From the NCBI RefSeq assembly GCF_030056665.1, contig NZ_JASHIG010000016.1: a stretch of DNA of 64,000 nt; one strand, written 5' to 3'. Positions 35,415 through 44,755 of the stretch are shown here, piece after piece. This DNA is from Flectobacillus roseus. Its GTDB lineage: Bacteria > Bacteroidota > Bacteroidia > Cytophagales > Spirosomataceae. The notes beneath the pieces were generated by a model. The model worked only from the letters and a program-made list of their open reading frames with translations, was not told the DNA's origin and did not search any database. A program made the translations under genes and the position numbers. Each line of letters starts with the position of its first letter. The first letter of the stretch is position 1.

Positions 35415-36995
35415 TTATTGAAGAATAATATCATCAAACCAATAAGTAAAATTGGCTGACCCATCTCCCATTGTTCCCAAATCAAAAATCAGCACTATTT
35501 TTTGATATGACTGACTTGCATTGATGCTGCTATAGTCGAAGGTTAGTTCTTCCCACGCATTAGCTTTGGTGGTGGTTACTTCTTTTTCAAAACTGACAGC
35601 TCCATTGGTTAGATTTTCCACTTTTAAAAGGACTTTAGCTCCTACTCGTGGAGAATACACCTTCATTTTAAAGGTTTTTTTAGCAGAAAAATCAATTGGC
35701 GATTCTAAAGTGATAAATGAACCTCCCCAAGTTTGTCCAGCAGATTTAACCATTTTACCTACCTTCAAGGAAGTATTAATACCTGTCTTTTGTGGATTGT
35801 CAACAACACTCGCATTTCCTCCATCAAAATTGACGAAATCGTATTTCAAGCTAGAAGATTCAAATGTCAAAGGCACCGTCAGACTTTCAGCCGTGACTGG
35901 CTTGTACAAACGAATATCATCAAATAAGAAGGTGTAATTGGCTGAGCCATCACCCATTGTCCCTAAGTCAAAGATTAGTACAACTTTATGGTATGACTTC
36001 GTGGTATTGATAGCACTAAAATCAAAACTTAGGTCTTCCCAAGCATTAGCTTTCGTAGTAACTACTTCTTTTTCATAACTAACACTTCCATCAGTAGCAT
36101 TTTCAACCTTCAATAACACCTTCGCGCCCACTCTTGGAGAGAACACTTTCATGGCAAAGAATTTATTCACCGAAAAATCTATCGCACTACCTAAAGTAAT
36201 CAAACTACCACCCCAAGGCTGACCTGCATATTTGATCATTCTCCCAACTTTTGAAGAAGTATTGATGCCACTTTTCTGAGGGTTGTTGATGATACTTACC
36301 GAACCTCCATCGAAGTTTGAAAAAGTATATTCTTGTCCAGCAGTTTCGAAATCCAACGGAAGCATCACAGGACTCACAATCGTTACATTTTGGGTGACCG
36401 TCGTACTAGCAGCACCGCCACTCAACGCTACGACTTTGATAGTGAATGTGCCAACAGAGTTGTAAGTATAGCTTATCGTTTGCCCTTCATTGAATGAGAC
36501 TGGCACTTCGTTAGCGTTTTCGCCAAAATAGGCTTTGAAATTTGTTTCATATAAGCCTTTAGCCGTTACATTGACCTTTTTAGGATTAGTTGGATCAATG
36601 GTGGCAGTCATTTCGACATTTTCTGGAGCTTTGAAAGATACCGTTAAAGGTAAAGTCGTTTCAGTACTCTTTCCTCCCACATTAAAGCCTTTCACCAACA
36701 CACTATGATTGCCTTCAGGATATTTCCACTGAACTTTCCCACCAGGGTTTACCGTAGCTGGGGTGGCACCAGCCAGACCAGAAGCTACCGAAAAGTAGGC
36801 AACGCCTTCACCGTTGGGTGTTATGGTTACCATACCCGTATTATCTTGGGTGATTTCAAATAAAGCCGAAAGCTTACTTGGGGCACTTGCTTTATCCACA
36901 AATGCAATATCATTATAGAGTTGGTCTTGACAAGATGGCAATACGAATACTGCCAATGCCAATCCAATGCTGGATGCTATATTTTTAAGATTCAT
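35415..36995 (-). CDS. PUL surface lipoprotein with tandem duplicated C-terminal domain
   Basis: A 526-residue lipoprotein (VLPSC lipobox; ATG at 36995). Residues about 35-205 hold two Ig/PKD-like domains. Then two copies of one 160-residue beta-sandwich follow in tandem, each with NPQK(S/T)GINTS, GQ(P/T)WGGS(L/F)ITL, SPRVGAKVLLKVEN, TTKANAWE and VLIFDLGTMGDGSAN. The position after SusD fits a SusE/F-like glycan-binding protein, and the repeated domain resembles a carbohydrate-binding module. No catalytic residues are evident. Confidence 0.78.
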   Translation of the reverse strand: MNLKNIASSIGLALAVFVLPSCQDQLYNDIAFVDKASAPSKLSALFEITQDNTGMVTITPNGEGVAYFSVASGLAGATPATVNPGGKVQWKYPEGNHSVLVKGFNVGGKSTETTLPLTVSFKAPENVEMTATIDPTNPKKVNVTAKGLYETNFKAYFGENANEVPVSFNEGQTISYTYNSVGTFTIKVVALSGGAASTTVTQNVTIVSPVMLPLDFETAGQEYTFSNFDGGSVSIINNPQKSGINTSSKVGRMIKYAGQPWGGSLITLGSAIDFSVNKFFAMKVFSPRVGAKVLLKVENATDGSVSYEKEVVTTKANAWEDLSFDFSAINTTKSYHKVVLIFDLGTMGDGSANYTFLFDDIRLYKPVTAESLTVPLTFESSSLKYDFVNFDGGNASVVDNPQKTGINTSLKVGKMVKSAGQTWGGSFITLESPIDFSAKKTFKMKVYSPRVGAKVLLKVENLTNGAVSFEKEVTTTKANAWEELTFDYSSINASQSYQKIVLIFDLGTMGDGSANFTYWFDDIILQ

Positions 36996-37024
36996 GTTTT
37001 TCAAAGAAAAAATAGAGATTGAGA

Positions 37025-38524
37025 TTAATAACCAGGGTTTTGTACAAGACTCGAAACTTCTATCTCGACTTGTGGAATTGGGAAGATTTCATTTTTACCC
37101 ACCGTAAAACCCGTCAACTTTGTAGCTGCTTGACCTGTTCTTACTAAGTCAAAGAAGCGGTCGCCTTCCATACCAAGTTCGAGACGGCGCTCTTTCCAGA
37201 TGGCATCGCGAAGACTTGTACCAGTAGCCGATAAATTGTGGTTATTATCGCCAAATGCTCTTTGACGAACCTTATTGAGATATATTAAAGCTGTTGCATC
37301 ATCGGGAGACGCTTTGCGGTTTAGTGCCTCCGCATACATCAAATACACATCTGACAAGCGAATAATACGTTGATTATTCAGATAGTTCAATTCAATTTGA
37401 CCACTCGATTCTCCTTTGCGAGGAAGGTATTTCTGATTGTACAAACCTGTATTTTTGTATGGCGCTACTTGATAAGTAATATTGAAACTAGGATTTGCTG
37501 CCTTATAGGCTTCTATATCTAGGCAAGTCACAGCTTTACGTGTATCGCCTGCTTCATAAGCATTTGCCAAATCTTGAGTAGGCAAATTGGTACTCCAACC
37601 CGCAGCATAAGGACTATTGCCCGTTAAGCCACGAATGCCACATTGTTGAACAGCATAGTTACCTTGTCCACGAGTAGTACCACCCCAGTTGTAATAAGGA
37701 GAAGCATTTGAATATTGAATTTCAAATACCGCTTCAGAACCATTTTCACCAGATTGCAAGAAGATACTTCCAAAATTACTTACTAAAGTATATGGACCAT
37801 CGACTACGCTTTTTAACACTGGTGCGGCGGCGTCAAACTTATTCTGATAGAGATATACCTTGCCTAAAAGCGCCTGAGCTGCATATTTGGTAATTCGTCC
37901 ATTTTTAGGATCAGTAGTTGGTAATACCGCAATGGCGTTGGTTAAATCCTTTTCAATCTGAGCATAAATCTCAGCTGGTTTAGCCTGCTTGAGCGTTCTG
38001 GAATCCGCAATACCCAATTTTTTATCTACAAACAATGGAACATTACCAAACACTTTAACCAAGGTAAAATAATAATAGGCTCTCAAAAACGCCACCTCAC
38101 CATACAATGCATCTTTACCTGTAAAGTTGACAGCTACTCCTGATGGGTTGGTATCTTTATATTGATAGAGATAATTAGCACGATTAATCCCTTCGTAGGC
38201 AGCCTTCCAAACTTCTGTCAAAGTTCCGTTCTGACTGTTTACTAAAAAGTCATCGATTTGTTGTAAATCCAATACGTCAGACGCATTCTCACCGCCTGCG
38301 GCTGCATTATCAGAGGCAATATCTCCAATCGGAACCACCTGATTTAGCCATTGAATTGGTGTATAAACGCTGACGCCCATACTTCTATAATCAGTTTCAG
38401 ACTTAAGGTAATCTGCATCTGTAACTTTGTAGTCGTCTTTTGGACTGTAGTCAACCCATTGGGTACATCCTCCACAAAGTGCCCCAATGACCAAGAATGT
38501 ATATATGTATTTTTTCGTATTCAT
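37025..38524 (-). CDS. SusD/RagB family glycan-binding lipoprotein
   Basis: A 499-residue lipoprotein (ALCGGC lipobox) of the SusD family. It caps the SusC barrel and binds the oligosaccharide. TPR-like helices are seen around AFLRAYYYFTLVKVFGNVPL, and the C-terminal signatures RLSDVYLMYAEALNR and ERRLELGMEGDRFFDLVR are present. It starts 47 bases downstream of susC and ends 29 bases before the next lipoprotein gene. Confidence 0.94.
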   Translation of the reverse strand: MNTKKYIYTFLVIGALCGGCTQWVDYSPKDDYKVTDADYLKSETDYRSMGVSVYTPIQWLNQVVPIGDIASDNAAAGGENASDVLDLQQIDDFLVNSQNGTLTEVWKAAYEGINRANYLYQYKDTNPSGVAVNFTGKDALYGEVAFLRAYYYFTLVKVFGNVPLFVDKKLGIADSRTLKQAKPAEIYAQIEKDLTNAIAVLPTTDPKNGRITKYAAQALLGKVYLYQNKFDAAAPVLKSVVDGPYTLVSNFGSIFLQSGENGSEAVFEIQYSNASPYYNWGGTTRGQGNYAVQQCGIRGLTGNSPYAAGWSTNLPTQDLANAYEAGDTRKAVTCLDIEAYKAANPSFNITYQVAPYKNTGLYNQKYLPRKGESSGQIELNYLNNQRIIRLSDVYLMYAEALNRKASPDDATALIYLNKVRQRAFGDNNHNLSATGTSLRDAIWKERRLELGMEGDRFFDLVRTGQAATKLTGFTVGKNEIFPIPQVEIEVSSLVQNPGY

Positions 38525-38571
38525 AATCCAGTACCGAGTTAATTTTCTCAGTGTTTTTTAATAAGATTAAA

Positions 38572-41500
38572 CTAAAATTTCAAGTCAAGTCCTAATGACC
38601 AAGTACGTGCCTGTGGATATACCCCACGGTCTACACCCGTATCCAAAATTCCTCCCGGGATTTCTGGGTCAAACCCTGAATAACGAGTAAATGTGTAAGC
38701 ATTTTTTACTTGTGCATAAACACGAATCTTACTAAATACTTTGTTTGATACCCAGCTAGTTGGCAAAGTGTATCCTACCTGAATATTTTTGATTTTTACA
38801 AAAGAACCATCCTCTACGTATCTGTCTGACACACGGATATTGCTATTGGCATCTACAAAAGAAAAACGAGGGAATTTGGCGTCATTTGTTGAGCCTTCGC
38901 CTGTCCAACGCCCCAAAATACTTCTATCCTTATTTGAGTAAATAGCATTTCTTTCATAGGCACGATATACATCGTTTCCGACCGAAGCATAGGTAAACAT
39001 CGTAAAATCAAAGTTTTTCAGACTTAAACTAAGGTTCCAACCCATCGTAAAATCGGGGAATGGATTGCCTATTTCTGTTTTATCCAAATCTGTAATCTTG
39101 CCATCCTTGTTTACATCCACAAAGCGAATATCTCCTGGCACCGCACCTGTTTGCGTTGGTGCTTCACTGATTTGTGTAGCATTTTGGAATAATCCTGCGG
39201 TCTTGTAACCGTAGAAATACCCTGGCGCATATCCTTGTTGGAAACGGGTCACGCTTTGAGATTGTCCATTGAAATAGTTGCCTCCTGGAATGATGGCAGT
39301 ACCATCTGAGTTAGTAGCAGTCACTAGGTTTTTAGCCGTAGTAAAAGTAATATTCGTGCTAAATTGTCCTTGTTTTGAAATAGGATACGTAAAACCTAAG
39401 TTCAAATCAATACCATTACTTTTCGTAGAACCAATATTGGCAGTTGGAGGTGCAGCAGTTCCGAGGTATAATGAAACAGAAGGAGTAAATAAAAGACCAT
39501 CCACAGATTTATCGAAATAATCAGCAGAAAGTGACCAGTATTTTCCAAAACGAGCATCAAAACCTACGTTACTTTGAATTTGTTTTTCCCAACGCAATGT
39601 AGTATTTGCATAAGAGCCAACCGTTGAGCCACTCACAAAGGTATTACCAAAGGTATATCCATTACTGTTGGCATCGCCTGCATAGCTTGGTCCGCCCGAA
39701 ATAATACCAACATATTGTGGACTTACGTTTTCGTTACCAATTGTACCGTAGCTTCCTCTGATTTTGAGGTAGTTAATAAAATCTACATTAAAAAAGTCTT
39801 CGCTAGATACTACCCAGCCCAAAGAACCTGCATAGAAATTCGCGAACTTATTATCAACCCCAAAGGCATAAGAACCATCACGACGAGCAGAAAATGATAC
39901 CAGATATTTATCTTTCCAATCGTAATTGACACGTCCAAAATAAGAAAGGTTTTTACGGAAATATTGACTATTTCCCATCGAAATAGCATTAACATTGTCT
40001 GCTGTATTAACACCTGTTGCGGCAGTAATATCGGCAAATTCCCATGAGTTAAATGGTACATCTTGGCGAGAACCATTGGTTTCGTCACCAGAAACTTTGG
40101 CTAATGAAATACCTGCAACGGTTTCAAAATGGTGCTCATTTGGGAGCGCAAAATTGTATGTTCCGAATGTTTCGAATGTGTAAGTATTATCAGTACGTTT
40201 TGATTCATAAACACTATTATGACGACCCGTCACGGTTGAACCATCGGCATTCATGGTATTTTCAACATTGAGAGGACCGTAGAAAGCCAAAGGAGTAAAT
40301 GATTTGTAAGTGTTATTCCAATTGGTATAGCCAAATCGAGAAGCAAGCGTCAAGTTTTTAATAACCTCATATTGCAACTCTAATTTTCCATACCATTTGT
40401 TACCATTACTTTGATTGTAGTTGTTGTCAAGCTTAGTCAATGGGTTAAAAATTTCAGATAACAACAAATTACTAAATCCATATTTCCCAACAGTATTTGG
40501 AACGGTATTCAAGACAGGAACAGTTGGATCAAAATTGAGTGCACTACCAATAATCGAGTTAAATGAATTCTCTTGAACTCCAACACTTTGGATATTTACA
40601 AAGCTGGTATTGGATAATAACTTAACCTTTTTACTAAGTTGAAAAGTCAAATTAGAAGTCAAATTCAAACGGTTAAAGTTTGAGTTTTTTCCACCTCCGA
40701 CAATACCATCTTGCCCAGTATAGCCTCCAGAAACGAAGTATTGGACTTGCTCACTTCCGCCACGAACCGTAACATTGTGCGATTGCAAAGGAGCTTCTTT
40801 GAAGATTTGCTTTTGCCAGTTTGTTCCAACACCAACACTAGATAGGTCTTTGAAAATCAGACCGCCACCCGCTAAAGTACTTCCTTCGTTAAGGATTGCG
40901 GCGTATTCTGTAGCGTTGAGTACCCCAATGGTTCTCATTACTTGTTGAACACCGTAGTTTGAACTAACCGAAACTTCTGCTTTTTGATTTTTCGCACCGT
41001 TCTTGGTGGTTACTACAATTACGCCATTTCCTCCTTTTACCCCATAAATCGCTGTTGTAGCAGCATCTTTCAAGACGTTCATTGACTCGATATCTGCTGC
41101 ATTAATAGCGTTCAAGTCATTTAAGGTTTGGGGTACACCATCGATAATCACCACAGGGTCCGTACCCGAAAAAGAAGGGATACCACGAATCAACACCGTT
41201 GGCTTTGAGCCTGGAGAACCATTGGAAATAATCGTTACCCCAGAAGCACGACCTTGTAAAGCATCTTCAGGACGTACAGGGCGAAGTCGCTCTATATCAG
41301 CACCTTTCACCGTAGCAATAGCACCAGAAACGTTTGTAACCTTTTGAGTACCATATCCTACCACTACTACTTCACCCAAATTTTGGGTATCAGGATTAAG
41401 ACTAATATTTACCGTAAATCTATTTCCTACTACTACTTCAGCCTTGATATAACCCACCGAAGTAATCACTAAAACAGCCTTTTCGTCAGGAACTGTCAGG

Positions 41501-42021
41501 GTATAATTACCTTGTTCGTCGGAGACAGTACCTTGGTTAGTACCTTTTATGGCGATACTTACTCCGGGAATTCCATCACCTTTTTCGGCGTCGGTAATTT
41601 TCCCCTTGATGGTTTGAGCTACGCTTGTAGTCACTTTGTTTTCTAAAAAACCTCCAACCTCTGTACGTTTGAGGAGTATTTTTCGGTCTACGACTTCATA
41701 GGAAATTTTGAGAGGTTTTAAAAGACTTTCCAATAGAGTAGAAAGCTTTTCTTTTTTGGCCGAAATAGAAACTTTACGCCCAGAAGCGATAAGCTGCGGA
41801 CTATACATAAATTTCACATGAGCTTCTTGCTCAAGTGTTTCCAACATTTTTTCAAAAGCCTGATTAGTAGAGACAATGCTCACTTTTTGGTCGAGTAAAT
41901 CTTGAGCTTTTACATTCCCAGCATTGGCAATAGACATGCACAAAACTGAGACAATCATCTGCACGAAGGAGATTCGCATAATCTTGATTGGAATCTTAGT
42001 GAATTGTCGTTTTTTTGACAT
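38572..42021 (-). CDS. SusC/RagA TonB-dependent transporter with STN domain
   Basis: A 1149-residue outer-membrane transporter. From the start at 42021 it has a signal peptide, an STN (secretin/TonB short) domain (about residues 45-110), a carboxypeptidase-regulatory-like beta domain (about 135-210), the plug with GEVVVVGYGTQKVTNVSGAI, and a large barrel ending in WSLGLDLKF. The STN domain signals to a FecR-type anti-sigma factor, and one is encoded just upstream, so substrate-dependent induction through the ECF sigma factor is expected. Longer open frame upstream is unconserved. Confidence 0.94.
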   Translation of the reverse strand: MSKKRQFTKIPIKIMRISFVQMIVSVLCMSIANAGNVKAQDLLDQKVSIVSTNQAFEKMLETLEQEAHVKFMYSPQLIASGRKVSISAKKEKLSTLLESLLKPLKISYEVVDRKILLKRTEVGGFLENKVTTSVAQTIKGKITDAEKGDGIPGVSIAIKGTNQGTVSDEQGNYTLTVPDEKAVLVITSVGYIKAEVVVGNRFTVNISLNPDTQNLGEVVVVGYGTQKVTNVSGAIATVKGADIERLRPVRPEDALQGRASGVTIISNGSPGSKPTVLIRGIPSFSGTDPVVIIDGVPQTLNDLNAINAADIESMNVLKDAATTAIYGVKGGNGVIVVTTKNGAKNQKAEVSVSSNYGVQQVMRTIGVLNATEYAAILNEGSTLAGGGLIFKDLSSVGVGTNWQKQIFKEAPLQSHNVTVRGGSEQVQYFVSGGYTGQDGIVGGGKNSNFNRLNLTSNLTFQLSKKVKLLSNTSFVNIQSVGVQENSFNSIIGSALNFDPTVPVLNTVPNTVGKYGFSNLLLSEIFNPLTKLDNNYNQSNGNKWYGKLELQYEVIKNLTLASRFGYTNWNNTYKSFTPLAFYGPLNVENTMNADGSTVTGRHNSVYESKRTDNTYTFETFGTYNFALPNEHHFETVAGISLAKVSGDETNGSRQDVPFNSWEFADITAATGVNTADNVNAISMGNSQYFRKNLSYFGRVNYDWKDKYLVSFSARRDGSYAFGVDNKFANFYAGSLGWVVSSEDFFNVDFINYLKIRGSYGTIGNENVSPQYVGIISGGPSYAGDANSNGYTFGNTFVSGSTVGSYANTTLRWEKQIQSNVGFDARFGKYWSLSADYFDKSVDGLLFTPSVSLYLGTAAPPTANIGSTKSNGIDLNLGFTYPISKQGQFSTNITFTTAKNLVTATNSDGTAIIPGGNYFNGQSQSVTRFQQGYAPGYFYGYKTAGLFQNATQISEAPTQTGAVPGDIRFVDVNKDGKITDLDKTEIGNPFPDFTMGWNLSLSLKNFDFTMFTYASVGNDVYRAYERNAIYSNKDRSILGRWTGEGSTNDAKFPRFSFVDANSNIRVSDRYVEDGSFVKIKNIQVGYTLPTSWVSNKVFSKIRVYAQVKNAYTFTRYSGFDPEIPGGILDTGVDRGVYPQARTWSLGLDLKF

Positions 42022-42034
42022 AATTTTGATTGGT

Positions 42035-42152
42035 TGGTTGAAAAACTGACATAAAGCATCCTGTCCATCAAGAATCTTGATGAAAAGCCTGAGAAACTTT
42101 CGGATGTACAAGAATAAGTCGATGGTGTTGGTAGCACCGTCGGCTTTTTTTA
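42035..42152 (+). ncRNA. Candidate antisense RNA opposite the susC leader
   Basis: A plus-strand TAATTTTG (42021-42028) matches the minus-7 consensus. An RNA starting about 42035 would run through the palindrome at 42066-42082 and end at the strong terminator at 42116-42152, giving about 115 nt antisense to the susC 5' leader. Bacteroides PULs are known to carry such cis-antisense RNAs (DonS). No TTG is found at the standard distance, so the promoter is only half supported. Confidence 0.35.
42116..42152 (+). terminator. Plus-strand terminator upstream of susC
   Basis: AAGTCGATGGTG (42116-42127) pairs with CACCGTCGGCTT (42135-42146) over 12 base pairs with two G-U pairs, followed by seven T. 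The G-U pairs exist only in plus-strand RNA; in minus-strand RNA they become A-C mismatches. Confidence 0.65.
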
Positions 42153-42379
42153 TTTGAGCGAGATTTCAATGATCTCTCCACTCATCGGAGGTGATTTTGA
42201 TTTATAGAAAAAAGGCATTTAGAGTAAATTTGAGATTGTTGATTGTTTTTGATTGATAAAAAAATAAGCTTAGTTAACGACTATCGGGCTTTTGACTCCC
42301 AGATATGGGCTCTCGGAAAAACATTTCTCAAGAACGCATAAAATGTGCTTAAAGCATACAGCTTAATGCCTATTGCCAA

Positions 42380-43489
42380 TTAATTACATGCCTTTCCATG
42401 AATGACTACTTTTCCTTCTTGTACCTCATAAGTAGCCTCGATTACCGAGCAAATCAATTTTAACTTTTCTGTTAAAGGCTCATCGCCCAAGGATGCCGTA
42501 AGTTCACAAGCTGACATCAAGTGCTGGTCATAATCTATTTCCACATGGTAAGTCGATGCTAACAACTGAAATACTTCCGACAATGGCGTATGCTTAAATT
42601 CAAAGCTCTGAGTTTGAATACTCGGAAGTTCACTAATTATCTGCGCCGATACATTTACTTTTTGTAAAGCTAACTTTTCTCGGAGTAACGTAATTTGTTG
42701 ATTAGGTATCAAAATAGCCTGGGCCGTCGCTTCTATGGCCTGAGGTCGTTGAGTATCTTTGGCTGCATAAACCCATACTTTTCCCGTTTTCACAATCACT
42801 TTTACTTGCGAATCATTAGCAAAAGCTTTGACGGTAAAACTCGTTCCGAGCACTTTGGTTATTAATTCGTTGGCATATACCAAAAAAGGCTGTCGAGGGT
42901 TCTTAGCTACTTCAAAAAATGCTTCTCCTGAAAGCACCACCGCACGAACAGAATCTTCAAACTGAGCAGGATAGCTAATCCTACTTTTGGGTTGTAAAAT
43001 GACCGAACTTCCATCTGGCAAGGTAATCACCATAGGCTCGGATGATTTATTGAAAGTTTCGAGCATTTTAGGGTTGCTTACTACAGTTGCCACCATTTGG
43101 GTATATAGTTCTGAGGGTCTATTGCCCCAATAATCGTAAGCATACCAAGTAAGTCCCAATACAGCAATGATACTGGCAGCCCAGCGAATCATGTTTGTAG
43201 AAGACCAAATTGGACGAATAACAGGCTTGGGCTGTGCTCCACGTTGATTGGCAGCGGCTACAATTTTCGCAACAGCCATATCAATTTCATCTTCAGAAAT
43301 TTCCTCTTGGGCATTTTTTAGCGTGATTACAATTTTTCGAGCCTTCTCAATGACTTCTGATTTTTCTGGATTTTGCCACAACCAGTTTTTCCAAAATGCT
43401 GAAGCATCGGGTGTAGGCTTCAGTACCCATTCTCGAAAGAATGCGTCCATCGCAAAATCATTGGCTGAAAAGTTTTTGTAATCGAACAT
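42380..43489 (-). CDS. FecR-type anti-sigma factor
   Basis: A 369-residue single-pass inner-membrane protein: cytoplasmic N-terminal part (1-105), one membrane helix (MIRWAASIIAVLGLTWYAY, about 100-118), and periplasmic FecR domain with LPDGSSVILQPKSRISYP and VLSGEAFFEV, then a C-terminal DUF4974-like domain (FEFKHTPLSEVFQLLASTYH). It should hold the adjacent sigma factor until SusC reports substrate. Confidence 0.92.
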   Translation of the reverse strand: MFDYKNFSANDFAMDAFFREWVLKPTPDASAFWKNWLWQNPEKSEVIEKARKIVITLKNAQEEISEDEIDMAVAKIVAAANQRGAQPKPVIRPIWSSTNMIRWAASIIAVLGLTWYAYDYWGNRPSELYTQMVATVVSNPKMLETFNKSSEPMVITLPDGSSVILQPKSRISYPAQFEDSVRAVVLSGEAFFEVAKNPRQPFLVYANELITKVLGTSFTVKAFANDSQVKVIVKTGKVWVYAAKDTQRPQAIEATAQAILIPNQQITLLREKLALQKVNVSAQIISELPSIQTQSFEFKHTPLSEVFQLLASTYHVEIDYDQHLMSACELTASLGDEPLTEKLKLICSVIEATYEVQEGKVVIHGKACN

Positions 43490-43596
43490 AGAATATCTTG
43501 TATTTTTCGCACTTTGCTAGTAATAGCCTTTGCTCCTACTCAGATACTCACTTTGGAAGTTATTTTTTTGAAATATTTTTTCGAGAAAAGAAAAAA

Positions 43597-44193
43597 CTAT
43601 TGAAGTCTGACATTAAAGTACAGATAATAAAGAAGATACACCGCTAATTGCCAATTTTGTTTTAGGTTATGAATCGCTCTTTGCAATAAATTAGAAACAG
43701 ATTGCTTGTTCATATCCATGATTTCAGCAATTTCTTCGATGCTTAGCGTTTCGTAGAATTTGAGAAAAATAACCTCTTGTTGTCGCCTAGGAAGGTTATT
43801 TAAGACACTTCTCACTTTTTGCTCATTTTCTGCAAAAAGCTCCAAAGCAATAATAGTGGATTCGATATTGGTATTTTCCGAAAAAGGTGACTCCGTATCA
43901 AAATCATCTAAGACCCATTTCTTTTCTTGATTGAGTTTTTTGAAAAGATTATGCTTAAGCGATTTTAAGAGATAAATAGTCACAAAAGGAGACGAATGAA
44001 GATTTTCGCGTTGATCCCATAGGTATAAAAATAAATCCTGAATACAATCTTTGATCAGTTCTCTATCCTTGGTAAACTTCGTGGCATAGTTATAAAGTAC
44101 ACGGTAATGCTCACTAGCTAATTGCCCTAGTGCTTCACTATCGCCACTTTTAAATGCCAGCCAAAGTTGTGTATTCCTTAGATTACTATCCAT
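43597..44193 (-). CDS. ECF-type RNA polymerase sigma factor
   Basis: A 198-residue sigma factor with region 2 (LYNYATKFTKDRELIKDCIQ) and region 4 (LPRRQQEVIFLKFYETLSIE then a helix-turn-helix AEIMDMNKQSVSNLLQRAI). It belongs to the Bacteroidota type linked with FecR/SusC. Transcribed in the same direction as fecR-like and susC; most likely drives the PUL genes 38572-42021 and downstream. Confidence 0.92.
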   Translation of the reverse strand: MDSNLRNTQLWLAFKSGDSEALGQLASEHYRVLYNYATKFTKDRELIKDCIQDLFLYLWDQRENLHSSPFVTIYLLKSLKHNLFKKLNQEKKWVLDDFDTESPFSENTNIESTIIALELFAENEQKVRSVLNNLPRRQQEVIFLKFYETLSIEEIAEIMDMNKQSVSNLLQRAIHNLKQNWQLAVYLLYYLYFNVRLQ

Positions 44194-44279
44194 AAAGTCC
44201 TCTTTACATCCCAGCGCAAAACTACCAGTAAATTGTATAATAACTGCAAATAGTGTTACTTTTTTAAAGGGCTTGTCCT

Positions 44280-44560
44280 GCTTATAGAATTGAGTGATTT
44301 GTGATTGAGTGATTATGCTAAATATCGTATTTGCTGCTGTCGAAACGTCATACTTTACTTACTTATACGATTCATATTCAGTATTATACCATCAAAACAT
44401 GAGTTATTCCTAATTAAATGAGTTGAGATAGAGTGAATTATAAAAATTTATCTTCTAGCAGTAGAGACGCAATGATTGCGTCTTGAGCCGAGTTGGATAT
44501 ACCGTAGTTTCATCAAAAAAGCGGTCAGAAAAATAATTTCTGACCGCTTTTTTGATGAAA
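44280..44560. repeat. Repeat cassette (copy C)
   Basis: Shares modules with copy A: TGATTGAGTGATTATG near 44300-44315, AGACGCAAT-G-ATTGCGTCT (44465-44483) and the GCGGTC hairpin (44508-44560). The palindrome and the hairpin come in the opposite order to copy A, as expected for an inverted or rearranged copy. Confidence 0.55.
44508..44560. terminator. Strong bidirectional terminator hairpin (copy C)
   Basis: Perfect 24-base arms at 44508-44531 and 44537-44560 around the core GCGGTCAGAAA, with A and T runs inside the stem. Confidence 0.8.
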
Positions 44561-44755
44561 TTGAGAGAATTATCTATTTCGGATTTCTGATGTTGGATTT
44601 CGGAGGTATATAAAATAGAGGTATTTGAACTTTTTCACTGAATTTTGTAAAACAGTTTCAAACTGTTAAAAAAATGAGTCCAAGACTAAGTCTTGAACTA
44701 GTAAATCCAATTTTGTCTAGTAATCAGATAATTCAGCATTAAGCCGACTCAGAAC

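Larger units (their letters stand above)
42022..42379. other. Intergenic region between fecR-like gene and susC
   Basis: About 360 bases holding the susC leader, a palindrome CATCAAGA-A-TCTTGATG (42066-42082), a plus-strand terminator (42116-42152) and a short GGGCT-TCTCGG stretch (42307-42317) resembling the repeats near 10578. No minus-strand TAnnTTTG box is present, in keeping with control by the ECF sigma factor. Confidence 0.5.
44194..44755. other. Intergenic region with repeat cassette
   Basis: About 560 bases with no gene. It contains repeat copy C (44280-44560), a palindrome AACAGTTT-C-AAACTGTT (44651-44667) followed by an A-run, and CAAGACT-A-AGTCTTG (44681-44695). The last two may act as a minus-strand terminator for the response-regulator gene. 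Confidence 0.5.
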
